This document shows positions 1 to 7,289 of a stretch of 64,000 nucleotides of DNA, piece after piece. Each line of letters starts with the position of its first letter. Within the stretch, counting starts at the first letter, position 1. The translations under genes and the position numbers were made by a program. The stretch is from Polycladomyces abyssicola (GTDB taxonomy: Bacteria > Bacillota > Bacilli > Thermoactinomycetales > JIR-001): assembly GCF_018326425.1 (NCBI RefSeq), contig NZ_AP024601.1, forward strand, positions 2,096,001 to 2,160,000, in the 5' to 3' direction. The notes under the pieces were generated by a model that did no database searches, had not been told where the DNA came from, and saw only the letters and a program-made list of their open reading frames with translations.

Positions 1-2
1 GC

Positions 3-335
3 GGGATTCGGAAAAATCCGGATGAAGTGATCAAACTGTTGAATCTGCCCGAGTACGTGTTTCCCGTCTCCGGATTGGTGATCGGTCACCCTGCCGATCC
101 ATCGGCACAAAAACCCCGTCTCCCGCGGGAAGCGGTCATCCATCAAGAAACCTACAACCGGGATCAGCTGGATCTGATCCGGCAGTACGACGAAACGATG
201 GCCGAATACATGCGTCAACGTACTGGCGGGGAAAGCGACCGCAACTGGTCGCAAACCGTCTCCTCCTTTTACAACAAAATCTACTATCCCAAGGTTCGTC
301 CGACTTTGGACCAGCAGGGATTCAAATATAATTGA
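3..335 (+). CDS. nfrA: NADPH-dependent nitro/flavin oxidoreductase NfrA-type, 5' end cut by window
   Basis: The reading frame is open from the left edge, so only about the last 110 residues are present. They contain the family signature NLPEYVFPVSGLVIGHPAD followed by KPRLPREAVIHQETY, typical of the FMN-dependent nitroreductase superfamily (NfrA/Frp), which reduces nitro compounds, quinones or free flavin with NADPH in the cytosol. The C-terminal segment SSFYNKIYYPKVRPTLDQQGF is also typical. A GTG at 27 is only an internal valine. A strong hairpin follows 130 bases downstream. Substrate cannot be judged from this fragment. Confidence 0.85.
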   Translation, partial: GIRKNPDEVIKLLNLPEYVFPVSGLVIGHPADPSAQKPRLPREAVIHQETYNRDQLDLIRQYDETMAEYMRQRTGGESDRNWSQTVSSFYNKIYYPKVRPTLDQQGFKYN

Positions 336-468
336 TCATCTTTGCAACCTTTGCACCCTTTGCGCCGTCTGTTAAGATGTCAGGGCAATTTCCCGCCGTC
401 TCCTTCAGGGAAGATGCCCTGCCGCATCGGTTTGAGTTACACCTCCTTCACCTCTGTACCTGGAACGT

Positions 469-495
469 CAACCGGCCCGATTATCGGGCCGGTTG
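469..495 (+). terminator. Perfect 12-bp inverted repeat, probable terminator
   Basis: CAACCGGCCCGA (469-480) pairs exactly with TCGGGCCGGTTG (484-495) around a three-base loop. It lies 130 bases after the nfrA-type stop codon. The U-tract is weak, so efficiency is uncertain. The interval 336-563 shows no other convincing gene. Confidence 0.65.
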
Positions 496-563
496 ATCGT
501 TTATTGCATGGAAACCAACTTTTTGTGATATATTGAGTTGATAGGGCATGTCTGATATTCGTG

Positions 564-736
564 AAGGGTGTCCGTTTTCCCTCGAATGACCTTTAAACTT
601 GTCAAAGCAAGAGCAAGAGGGAAAACGACTCACCCGAGGAAAACAGGTTTACCGCCCTCTAACAAAACAGAGCGGGATTCCTCCATTGGGGGAATCCCGT
701 TTTGCGGCAATTTTGCGAACAGAAGAGAGAGTACGG
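564..736 (+). promoter_or_regulatory. Structured 5' leader of the EamA transporter gene with intrinsic attenuator hairpin
   Basis: A stem is formed by CGTTTTCCCTC (573-583) and GAGGGAAAACG (617-627), extended by GGGTG (566-570) with CACCC (631-635). A second hairpin, 673-699 (11-bp stem including CGGGATTCC/GGAATCCCG), is followed by TTTT and lies just before the ribosome binding site. This stem-then-terminator layout is that of a transcription attenuator. I could not match it to a known riboswitch or T-box. The left part also resembles an intergenic repeat found at 4931-5010, so it may instead be a repeat copy that happens to lie here. Confidence 0.45.
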
Positions 737-1639
737 ATGCGGATCAACCGTTCGATCGCCAGCTTTTTCGTACTGACGGCCGCCGCTTGTTACGGGTTGC
801 TGTCGCCACTCGTCAAAATGGCTTATGCCAACGAATTGCATCCCGCCGATTTGACCGCCGCCCAGGCGGTGGTGGGTGCATTGGGCATCTGGATCGTCTG
901 TTTGGCGGCCACCCGGAAGATGCCGAAACTACCCGCACGCACGGTGCTGGCTTTGTTCGGTTGCGGAGTGTTGGGCGGTCTGACCGGTGTCTTCTATTTC
1001 ACTTCATTGCAGGACTTACCCGCTTCGTTTGCCATTTTACTGTTGTTTCAATTTACGTGGATGGGCATGGTACTCGAATGGCGGATCACCCGTCGCCCTC
1101 CCGCACGCAACCAGCGATGGGCATTGGCGATCATCCTGGCGGGAACGGTGCTGGCCGCCGGATGGACGGATACACTCCCCTCCACGATCTCCATCTTCGG
1201 TGTCACCACTGCTCTGCTTTCGGCCATCTGCTACACTGGATACATCCATCTGAGCGGCCACATCGCGGTCGACGTTTCCCCCTGGTGGCGCAGTGCGTGG
1301 ATTTCCACGGGCTCCGTTGCTGTCACACTGATCGTGTTCCCACCACGTTTCCTGCTGGAGGGAATGGGGGGCAGCGTTTTGGTGGAGTGGGCCAGCTTGA
1401 TCGCCTTTTTTGGAACGATCCTGCCGTCGATTCTGTTTACCGCCGGTGTCACCAGGATCGGTACGGGACTGGCCGCCACGCTCGGATCGGTCGAATTGCC
1501 CGTTGCCGTCAGCTTGTCCGCCTGGTGGCTAGGTGAACCCGTTACGACTGCGCAGTGGGTTGGCGTGTTGCTGATCCTGGTTGGTATCTTGGTAGCCGAG
1601 GGAAAACTGAATCTCCTCAAAGAAAAAAGCTGGCCGTGA
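737..1639 (+). CDS. EamA/DMT-superfamily transporter
   Basis: A 300-residue polytopic protein with about ten hydrophobic helices in two homologous halves, the hallmark of EamA (DUF6) drug/metabolite transporters in the cytoplasmic membrane. The first half starts SFFVLTAAACYGLLSPLVKM; the second half ends ELPVAVSLSAWWLGEPVTTAQWVG, a typical helix 8-9 signature. The start at 737 is chosen because AGAAGAGAGA lies just upstream and the first helix follows at once; the frame is open further upstream but reads through a hairpin. Exported substrate is unknown; members move amino acids, nucleosides or drugs. The leader suggests attenuation control. Confidence 0.85.
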   Translation: MRINRSIASFFVLTAAACYGLLSPLVKMAYANELHPADLTAAQAVVGALGIWIVCLAATRKMPKLPARTVLALFGCGVLGGLTGVFYFTSLQDLPASFAILLLFQFTWMGMVLEWRITRRPPARNQRWALAIILAGTVLAAGWTDTLPSTISIFGVTTALLSAICYTGYIHLSGHIAVDVSPWWRSAWISTGSVAVTLIVFPPRFLLEGMGGSVLVEWASLIAFFGTILPSILFTAGVTRIGTGLAATLGSVELPVAVSLSAWWLGEPVTTAQWVGVLLILVGILVAEGKLNLLKEKSWP

Positions 1640-1653
1640 ACTGGCCAGCTTTT
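1625..1653. terminator. Bidirectional terminator between EamA gene and queF
   Basis: AAAAGCTGGCC (1625-1635) pairs with GGCCAGCTTTT (1643-1653) around a seven-base loop. The stem is bounded by A and T runs on both sides, so it can act for both converging genes. The EamA stop codon lies in the loop. Confidence 0.8.
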
Positions 1654-1710
1654 GATACGACTTGAAAAGGGATTCAGCGGCACAATACCGGGTCATTGTC
1701 TTTCCAGCGA

Positions 1711-2142
1711 TTATTTGCGGACATAGCCTTCTTTCGTGTACTCCGCCACTACGCGAGTACCCAGGCCACCGCGCGGGTTCCACACCGCTTCCACCTTCAT
1801 GTATTTCGGTTGGATCAGGTTGACCAAGTCCTCCAAAATTCGGTTGGTCGCATGCTCCTGATAGATCCCGACGTTGCGGTAGGAAGTCAGATAATATTTG
1901 AGCGATTTCATCTCCACCAACAATCGGTCGGGAATGAAGGTGATGGTCAACTCGGCGAAATCGGGCAGACCCGACCACGGACAGACGGAGGTGAATTCAC
2001 TGGTCGGAATGACCACTTCTGTATCTTTTCCGGGATATTCATACGGGATGGTTTCCAGGATATCCACCATGATCGCCGATTCGTCTTGGGTATCAAAACG
2101 AATGTTGGCGTATTTGCTGTGATCATGCGTCACTTTCCCCAT
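1711..2142 (-). CDS. queF: NADPH-dependent 7-cyano-7-deazaguanine (preQ0) reductase QueF
   Basis: A 143-residue protein of the unimodular QueF type, which reduces the nitrile of preQ0 to the aminomethyl of preQ1 in queuosine biosynthesis. The nucleophilic cysteine is Cys54 in [17 protein letters not shown], with the acid Asp61 following. The NADPH-binding segment [13 protein letters not shown] and the C-terminal [15 protein letters not shown] are characteristic of this T-fold family. I prefer the ATG at 2142 because AGGAG sits about eight bases upstream; a GTG three codons earlier would overlap the ribosome binding site. No other queuosine gene is adjacent. Confidence 0.95.
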   Translation of the reverse strand: MGKVTHDHSKYANIRFDTQDESAIMVDILETIPYEYPGKDTEVVIPTSEFTSVCPWSGLPDFAELTITFIPDRLLVEMKSLKYYLTSYRNVGIYQEHATNRILEDLVNLIQPKYMKVEAVWNPRGGLGTRVVAEYTKEGYVRK

Positions 2143-2164
2143 CTGATACACCTCTCCTCAATTC

Positions 2165-2212
2165 GATCCGCCGTACGGATCAGTCCTTCATATCTCAAAC
2201 AATATCATTATA
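2165..2212 (-). promoter_or_regulatory. Probable queF promoter -10 and small leader hairpin
   Basis: On the minus strand TATAAT occurs at 2212-2207; the -35 region is poor. Between it and queF lies GATCCG-CCGTA-CGGATC (2165-2181), a short hairpin. I looked for a preQ1 riboswitch and did not see its conserved loop. Confidence 0.35.
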
Positions 2213-2295
2213 CCGGACCTTCTGCTTTTTTTCACTTGGGATCTCCCGTCACATAGGCCGAATGATGTAGAATGTTAACCGGAGGTGTTCCAGCT

Positions 2296-2523
2296 TTGGA
2301 AGAACGCAACCTACGAACCCATCCATCACGGATGCGCTGTCCCCAGTGCGGTGGTCTCCATTTTCTAGAGACCGGCCAGCTTTTCGCGTTGACCCCCATG
2401 TCCAAAACCGCGGACGGACAGACGCGCTTACATACAGAAGACGCCGTACCCGTACTCAATTACCTGTGCAGACAATGCGGCCACATTCTGCTTTACAGTG
2501 CCAAACATCTCAAACGGATCTAG
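2296..2523 (+). CDS. Small zinc-ribbon protein, unknown function
   Basis: A roughly 75-residue cytosolic protein with two CxxC knuckles, MRCPQCGGLHF near residue 12 and YLCRQCGHILLY near residue 55, which would form one zinc ribbon. The start is taken as TTG at 2296, nine bases after GGAGG; the ATG at 2272 lies before that site. I do not recognise a specific family. It is followed by a 12-bp hairpin terminator far downstream and has no operon partner. Function could be nucleic-acid or protein binding; nothing here decides. Confidence 0.65.
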   Translation: MEERNLRTHPSRMRCPQCGGLHFLETGQLFALTPMSKTADGQTRLHTEDAVPVLNYLCRQCGHILLYSAKHLKRI

Positions 2524-2716
2524 TGGCCCTCCCCCGAGGAACAAAACCGGCCACAGATCCGTCCCGCACCGTTTGGGAAGCCCACACTTTGGTTTTGGAT
2601 CAAGGATAACCCTTCGCAGACCATACCACCCCAATATCCGACCAGTCGGTAAGTTGATGTTGAACGTGGGTCTTCATTTTCTGAGCCGGGGAAAGCCCGA
2701 ATAGTTCATTACCACA

Positions 2717-2754
2717 AATAACCCTACCAATCTTTTTCGAACGGTAGGGTTATT
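2717..2754. terminator. Bidirectional terminator
   Basis: AATAACCCTACC (2717-2728) pairs exactly with GGTAGGGTTATT (2743-2754). It separates the zinc-ribbon gene (plus strand) from the DUF4309 gene (minus strand). The rest of 2524-2820 shows no supported gene. Confidence 0.75.
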
Positions 2755-2820
2755 GTTAGTGGAAAAAACGATATTTTCAAGTTCAGTTCAACAACCGCTT
2801 GAGACTTTCCCTATATCCCT

Positions 2821-3504
2821 TTAATGCACCATCAAGTTTTTTGAGAGTTGTGGATTGACCACAGATATATGATCCACTTTCGCTTTTGGATCTGAGGAGG
2901 AAAAAACCCATTTTAGCTGGATCTCTTTCGTCACTTGATAAATGTAAATGGCTTGCTTTTGATACGTTTTCGTGTCATCCGGTTTGCCCAGTACTTTCTT
3001 CACTTCCCACAAACGAAGTCCTTGCAGTGATGGATCAAAGGAACGAACGTCGTAAATCTGCTCTCCTTTGTTGACTCCAAAAGATAAATTTCCGCCTGGA
3101 TAAGTGACGTAGCGATTCCAAGGCTCTGCGGCTTCTCCTCTCTTCCCTTTTCCATACTTTGCTTCTACTTGATCAATGGTGTTCTTTTCTACTTGGAACT
3201 CCGTATTCACAACTCGTCCTTCCCTCGCTAATTCTTCGGACTGCAGAATCTTTTTTTGGTGAGAGGAAGATATTTTCATCGGGGAACCAGAGTGATGATT
3301 TTGATTCCGGGCAGAACTTGAAGAATTTCTGGAGGAATGTTGATCATTGTTCTGGGTTGATTTTGAATCCGTCGCAGGAGGAGCCGGCTTCGAATGCGAT
3401 GGAGGATTTGCTGGAGCAACCGTATGGGTGCAGCCCACTGAACTGACAGACAGCAACAATGACACCACCACCAAGAAGATCAAGCGAGAAACCATTCTGA
3501 TCAT
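2821..3504 (-). CDS. YjgB-type DUF4309 lipoprotein
   Basis: A secreted lipoprotein: hydrophobic signal then lipobox VSSVGC with lipidated Cys25. A low-complexity Ser/Asn/His/Pro linker spans about residues 26-80. The folded C-terminal half has the DUF4309/YjgB pattern, with VEAKYGKGK, RLWEVKKVLGKPDDTKTY, then KWVFSSSDPKAKVDHISVV; this is the BLIP-like repeat seen in B. subtilis YjgB. Role is unknown; it probably sits on the outer face of the membrane. The start at 3504 is favoured by spacing from AAGGAG; an ATG two codons upstream is too close to it. Confidence 0.8.
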   Translation of the reverse strand: MIRMVSRLIFLVVVSLLLSVSSVGCTHTVAPANPPSHSKPAPPATDSKSTQNNDQHSSRNSSSSARNQNHHSGSPMKISSSHQKKILQSEELAREGRVVNTEFQVEKNTIDQVEAKYGKGKRGEAAEPWNRYVTYPGGNLSFGVNKGEQIYDVRSFDPSLQGLRLWEVKKVLGKPDDTKTYQKQAIYIYQVTKEIQLKWVFSSSDPKAKVDHISVVNPQLSKNLMVH

Positions 3505-3999
3505 TACCATTTCTCCTTCTCACTCCACGATCAGGTAAGCTGATGCTCATTATACTGCTGTCTGGTGCGCGATTGGAGCTGCCCACAACAGACCGACCTC
3601 AATTCAAGCCATTCACCATTTCAATAAGGTTTCTCTCCTCCCAGCGAGTTCGTGCCATGACAGTGCTGTATTTTATGCCGAAGGAATGGTTGGTGCGAAT
3701 ACAAAAAATGCTTCTCGGGCATGGAGGACTGGCGATAAATTATGTAGCCACCCCAGTCGAGTGTATGATACCAACAACAAGTGCGAGGCATCATGCCCAC
3801 GTTCACAACCGCACCAAACCCCATGACGGCTACACCGAGGAGCGGAAGATGAAAGAGTCGGGATGCAGCAATTTTTTACCGATTCCATCATAATGCCAAC
3901 GTCCCGGAGGGGTCTTTGTCATGTCTTGTACCGGAAAAATTCGTGGATTATACACTCATTTTCTATCTGAGTTTCGGTAATCGCTCGCCCTCCCTAGTC
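3505..3999. other. Gene-free interval with possible decayed coding sequence
   Basis: About 500 bases without a supported gene. One minus-strand frame around 3621-3860 reads LFHLPLLGVAVMGFGAVVNVGMM, which looks like a membrane helix, but it lacks a ribosome binding site and is not extended by recognisable sequence. It could be a remnant of a membrane protein gene. No hairpin or promoter stood out. Confidence 0.3.
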
Positions 4000-4797
4000 T
4001 CACCGGGTCTGAGCATTTAAATGCTGTTCAAACATGTCAATAATAGTGAGAAACCTTTCAGCTTCGCGAAACACGTGATCTGCTAATAAGGGATGAATAA
4101 TGCTTTTTATTCGGCACGCTTCAATTAATTCGCGTGCTGTTTTTTTGAAGTCACGAAGTGATTTTACAGATACTCTGTTCTGATCCAGAAATTGATCCAA
4201 GAGAGGAACGGTTTGTGATTGAGGGCTCATAGATTCTAAATCTCTTGCTTGAAATAGTAACTGATCAAAATCATGGCTGAAGCTCCGAGCTTGCTCAACC
4301 AGCTTACGTTCGGATGGATCAAGTAAATGAGCAATGAATTTTGCATGATCAGCCATAATACGTAAGAAAAATACATTTTCATTAATAATCGCATCAGGTA
4401 GTGGATCTAATGTTCCTGTATTGAGTTCCTTCAACCGATTTCTAAAATAATTGGCTTCCCTGCTTATATGGTCGATTAATAAGGGAAAGTTGTTTGCCCC
4501 GGGTAATTGACATGTGAGCACCAAGCCCAATACCTTTCTTTTGAATGCCCAAATCTGTGAGACTGCTTTGTACACCTTTACATTAAACCGTTCAATAACC
4601 TTGGGATCGGTTTCCAACGAGTAAGAATGCGCTTTGTTTTCTATACCTTCGAATAAAGCAAAGAAGTAGTCGGCTTCCTGAATCAGTTGAGTATCTTCAC
4701 ATCGAAAACCTAATTTAAGAAAGAGTGAATGTTCCTTCATGATACGTGACCAAAATCGTATCTCATCTAAAGAACGCGCTACAAACCCATCTGACAT
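4000..4797 (-). CDS. DUF2935 ferritin-like metal-binding protein
   Basis: A 265-residue, almost wholly helical protein of the DUF2935 family, which consists of two ferritin-like four-helix bundles. The N-terminal half has EIRFWSRIMKEHSLFLKLGF and the C-terminal half the matching ENVFFLRIMADHAKFIAHLL; the Glu and ExxH-type residues repeat in both halves (for example IDHISREANYF and LADHVFREAERF). Family members bind di-metal centres. The start has a good GAGGAG site. The gene stands alone; base composition is more AT-rich than its neighbours, which could mean later acquisition. The enzymatic role is unknown. Confidence 0.85.
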   Translation of the reverse strand: MSDGFVARSLDEIRFWSRIMKEHSLFLKLGFRCEDTQLIQEADYFFALFEGIENKAHSYSLETDPKVIERFNVKVYKAVSQIWAFKRKVLGLVLTCQLPGANNFPLLIDHISREANYFRNRLKELNTGTLDPLPDAIINENVFFLRIMADHAKFIAHLLDPSERKLVEQARSFSHDFDQLLFQARDLESMSPQSQTVPLLDQFLDQNRVSVKSLRDFKKTARELIEACRIKSIIHPLLADHVFREAERFLTIIDMFEQHLNAQTR

Positions 4798-4843
4798 AAT
4801 CTCTCCTCACTTTAACTTAGTAATAGCGCAACTTCTCACAGTT

Positions 4844-4962
4844 AATGGTCGTACGAAAAGTTCGATTTTTCGGATCCCGGAAGCAACAGCTAGAGCCGCT
4901 CGACGGGAAATTCGGACTCGCTCTCTTTAAAGAGGGTGTCCGAATTCCTACGAGCGACCATT
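4844..4962. repeat. Foldback intergenic element with nested hairpin
   Basis: Outer inverted repeat AATGGTCG (4844-4851) and CGACCATT (4955-4962). Inside, 4906-4948 forms a long hairpin (GGAAATTCGGAC... with GTCCGAATTCC) with few mismatches. It lies between the DUF2935 and DUF4064 genes, and both flanking genes are on the minus strand. Confidence 0.55.
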
Positions 4963-5010
4963 GAGCGCAGCGATTCAGGAGTAAGAGGGAAACCGGCGTA
5001 CCCGAAATTG
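4931..5010 (+). repeat. Copy of a dispersed intergenic repeat (second copy at 564-650)
   Basis: This stretch and 564-650 share GGGTGTCCG and then, exactly 51 bases later in both, GAGGGAAA preceded by GAGYAA and followed by an ACCCGA block. Intervening bases also match in part (TTCC, CGA, GACC, TT). The equal spacing argues for common descent rather than chance. Confidence 0.5.
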
Positions 5011-5071
5011 CGAGTGGTGACGCCACTTTGTCAGCAGTTTCGATGCCTTACTGGACATCCGGAGATGCGAT

Positions 5072-5458
5072 TCACACTTCCGTATCGCTTTGCCCGTCTG
5101 TTTTGGGACTTCGAAGTGACAATGCACCGGAAATGATCAACAGTACGCCGGGAATCAGCCACAGAATAAACGTTACAAAAAAGCCAAGAATGCCGGTGGC
5201 CAATGTCACGCCGCCACTCCATTTGTGATGCTTCCGGATTTGCGAAGGAGCGGAAAGAACCATGGAGGCAATTGAGCCGATCAACAGCAGGATACCAGCC
5301 ACCGTTATCACGATACCGCCTTGTTGCGCTTCTTCCACCCCCGAAAACAGTCCGACGCCGCCGACCAGCACATAGGAAAGGGACAAGAGCATCCCGAAAA
5401 TCCCACCGATCAAAGCTAACACAAATTCCGTCGTTCGATTCAACCAGGATTCCTCCAT
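5072..5458 (-). CDS. DUF4064-type small membrane protein, third gene of the ParM-like operon
   Basis: A 128-residue protein with four predicted membrane helices (around FVLALIGGIFGMLLSLSYVLV, IVITVAGILLLIGSIASMVL, VTLATGILGFFVTFILWLI and GVLLIISGALSL). The layout and helix content match the DUF4064 family of Bacillales membrane proteins of unknown function. It begins ten bases after the stop of the ParR-like gene, so the two are very likely cotranscribed. The start at 5458 is chosen over an upstream in-frame GTG with no ribosome binding site. A partner role for the filament system is inference from position only. Confidence 0.7.
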   Translation of the reverse strand: MEESWLNRTTEFVLALIGGIFGMLLSLSYVLVGGVGLFSGVEEAQQGGIVITVAGILLLIGSIASMVLSAPSQIRKHHKWSGGVTLATGILGFFVTFILWLIPGVLLIISGALSLRSPKTDGQSDTEV

Positions 5459-5468
5459 TCTTGCATGC

Positions 5469-5684
5469 TCATCCAAAAGGAAGGCCACTGTTGCGAATCA
5501 CCTGTGCCGCATCGGGCTGAGACGTTTTCCATTCTCCATCCGGTTCCAGATAACCGTAACGCCACGCAAACAGCAAATGTTTGACCAGATCGCCAAAATT
5601 GCCCGTCTTCCTTTGCGCAAACTGAAACAGATCATTCTCCATCGGATCAGACAGGTCAAATGACACGCCCACAGTCTTTTTCAT
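5469..5684 (-). CDS. Small ParR-like ribbon-helix-helix candidate downstream of ParM-like gene
   Basis: A 71-residue protein starting KKTVGVSFDLSDPMENDLF, a short beta strand followed by a LSDP helix cap, then FAQRKTGNFGDLVKHLLF, a second helix. This resembles ParR/AlfB-type RHH centromere-binding adaptors, which pair with actin-like ParM. Its ATG overlaps the upstream gene stop by four bases (ATGA), with GAGGGAG eight bases upstream. The C-terminal 30 residues are polar and could be the filament-binding tail. Identification rests on pattern and context, not on a strong motif; it could be an unrelated small protein. Confidence 0.6.
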   Translation of the reverse strand: MKKTVGVSFDLSDPMENDLFQFAQRKTGNFGDLVKHLLFAWRYGYLEPDGEWKTSQPDAAQVIRNSGLPFG

Positions 5685-6481
5685 ACCCGCACTCCCTCAA
5701 TCATCGCTTTCCCCACCGCGAAATATCCCCGAACGTTGGCCGTTTGCGGATATTTGACGGCCAATGCGCAACGGAAATGTTCCTGGATGTGCGGCTCTAT
5801 CTTTTTCGCCATACCTCCAACCAACAGTACAACATCATCCGCTCTCCATTTTTTGGAGACACTGCTTGCGATCAAATCAGCCATCTCTCTCACATTGGAT
5901 TCCTTTGCCGTTTCCCAGCCGATCGGAATTGTGCCCGACTCCCGGTCGATGAATACCCGATCCTTGAATGTCGCATAGTTAGTAGTTTTGGCCCCGAAAT
6001 CGATGATGCGCACCAATCCCATGCGCGGTTCGGCGAAAAATGCGCTCCCTCCTTCAATCGTCGTATAGACGCGATCGATGTGAAACTGTTTCCACCGGCC
6101 ATTCACTTCTACGTGATGATGCCCTTGCAACAGCCGTTTGACTGCGTATTTTTCCTCTTCGGTGAAATTGACGATCGGTAAACCCGTCACCAGCGTGACG
6201 TTTCCCTTCCCTCCCGCCAGGTATATGGCGGTCAGCGTGAGCAGCAGTGTCTCCTCCACCGCTTTGGTATCCTGCATCGCTTGGCGGGTAAATTCTCCTT
6301 CCCGTTCGGCCAGTTGACCCACAAACCATTTTCGGCCCCGGTACTGAAGCTCAATGTCCCCATCCACTTCCTGCCGGTAGTTCCGTTTGCGCCACCCGCT
6401 CACTTTGCTGGGAAACAGAAACGTCTTCTCTTCCGTCATCACTTTGACATAACTGCGCCCGCAATCCACCGCGATGATCAT
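5681..6481 (-). CDS. ParM/StbA-family actin-like ATPase
   Basis: A 266-residue actin-fold protein. Phosphate-1 motif IIAVDCGRSYVKVM is at the N terminus, phosphate-2 motif IIDFGAKTTNYATF in the middle, and the adenosine motif VVLLVGGMAKKIEPHI near the C terminus. The order fits ParM/StbA plasmid segregation proteins, which polymerise with ATP to push DNA apart. It is shorter than R1 ParM (about 320). The start at 6481 lies six bases after GGAGGG. It heads a tight operon with a small RHH-like protein and a membrane protein. No plasmid replication gene is present and flanking genes are chromosomal. Confidence 0.85.
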   Translation of the reverse strand: MIIAVDCGRSYVKVMTEEKTFLFPSKVSGWRKRNYRQEVDGDIELQYRGRKWFVGQLAEREGEFTRQAMQDTKAVEETLLLTLTAIYLAGGKGNVTLVTGLPIVNFTEEEKYAVKRLLQGHHHVEVNGRWKQFHIDRVYTTIEGGSAFFAEPRMGLVRIIDFGAKTTNYATFKDRVFIDRESGTIPIGWETAKESNVREMADLIASSVSKKWRADDVVLLVGGMAKKIEPHIQEHFRCALAVKYPQTANVRGYFAVGKAMIEGVRV

Positions 6482-6679
6482 CTCCATCCCTCCGCAAAAC
6501 AAATATACGCATCCGGCTTCCGCTTTAGTATTCTTCGGTAAAAAACGGGACAGCCGCTGTGTTCGAAAACGTTAAACCGACATAGGAATGAAAGGAATGG
6601 GGGACAAAGGGGGGCATTTTGCATGACCATCATTCTCGGTGGACAATCAGCTGAAAAGCCTGCGCCCGGTGATTAGGTC
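6482..6679. other. Upstream region of the ParM-like operon, no gene seen
   Basis: Expected place for a parC-like centromere. I looked for tandem direct repeats of 8-12 bases and saw none; only G-rich and A-rich short runs are present. It may contain the operon promoter. Confidence 0.3.
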
Positions 6680-7250
6680 CCAGCGGTCACGATCAGCTTG
6701 TGTATGATCGTCAAAAATGAAGCGGACACGCTTACTCGCTGTCTTGATTCCGTGAAGGAATTGGTGGACGAGATCATCATCGTCGATACAGGTTCCACCG
6801 ACGAAACCAGAACAATCGCCAAGCGATACATCCCAACCTCTGGTCCAATTGGCGGACTGTTACGATAAATTGAAAGACAATAAGAAAGTGAAAGAAGTGC
6901 TTATGCAGGCCGTTCAATTGGGACATCCCAGAGCAGAGATCTACTGCCGTTTGGGGGATTGGCACCTGGGAAACGACGAGGTGGATGAGGCGATTGGCTG
7001 GTTTGAATTGGCCATCGGATTGGAAAAGCCGGATCAATTGTGGGGTTATTGCGAAGATGCATATTGGACTTGGTATCCTCATGCCCGGTTGTGCATCTGT
7101 TACCCCCAAAAGGAAGAGTATCAAAAGGCTTACGAACACAATGAAAAAGCCCGACAAACGGGCCCACATAATGAAAAAATGCTGGAGTACAAAACTTGGT
7201 TGGAGCAACAACTGAACGGACAAGCAGAAGGGGACACCGATGACGCGTAA
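6680..7250 (+). pseudogene. Decayed TPR-type family 2 glycosyltransferase
   Basis: Two pieces of one family lie in different frames. From 6695 the sequence reads [20 protein letters not shown] then [20 protein letters not shown], the N-terminal nucleotide-sugar-binding start of GT2 enzymes with the DTGSTD motif. After residue 50 it jumps directly to a C-terminal TPR part ([40 protein letters not shown]) in another frame, ending at 7250. Most of the catalytic domain is deleted and no start codon precedes the N-terminal piece. It is therefore a remnant. Confidence 0.8.
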
Positions 7251-7289
7251 GCCAACCGTGCGAAGTGTTTCCCTCTGCCCGATGCGAGA

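Noticed and set aside
600-703. T-box or guanidine riboswitch in the EamA leader
   Set aside because: No GGTGG-ACCGCG T-box motif and no ykkC core sequence could be found.
2143-2212. preQ1 riboswitch before queF
   Set aside because: The conserved preQ1-I loop and tail sequence are absent; only a 6-bp hairpin is seen.
3543-3893. Open frames on both strands in the gap after the DUF4309 gene
   Set aside because: No ribosome binding site and no recognisable domain; at most a remnant, noted as an interval.
6482-6700. parC-like centromere repeats upstream of the ParM-like gene
   Set aside because: No tandem or inverted iterons visible by eye.
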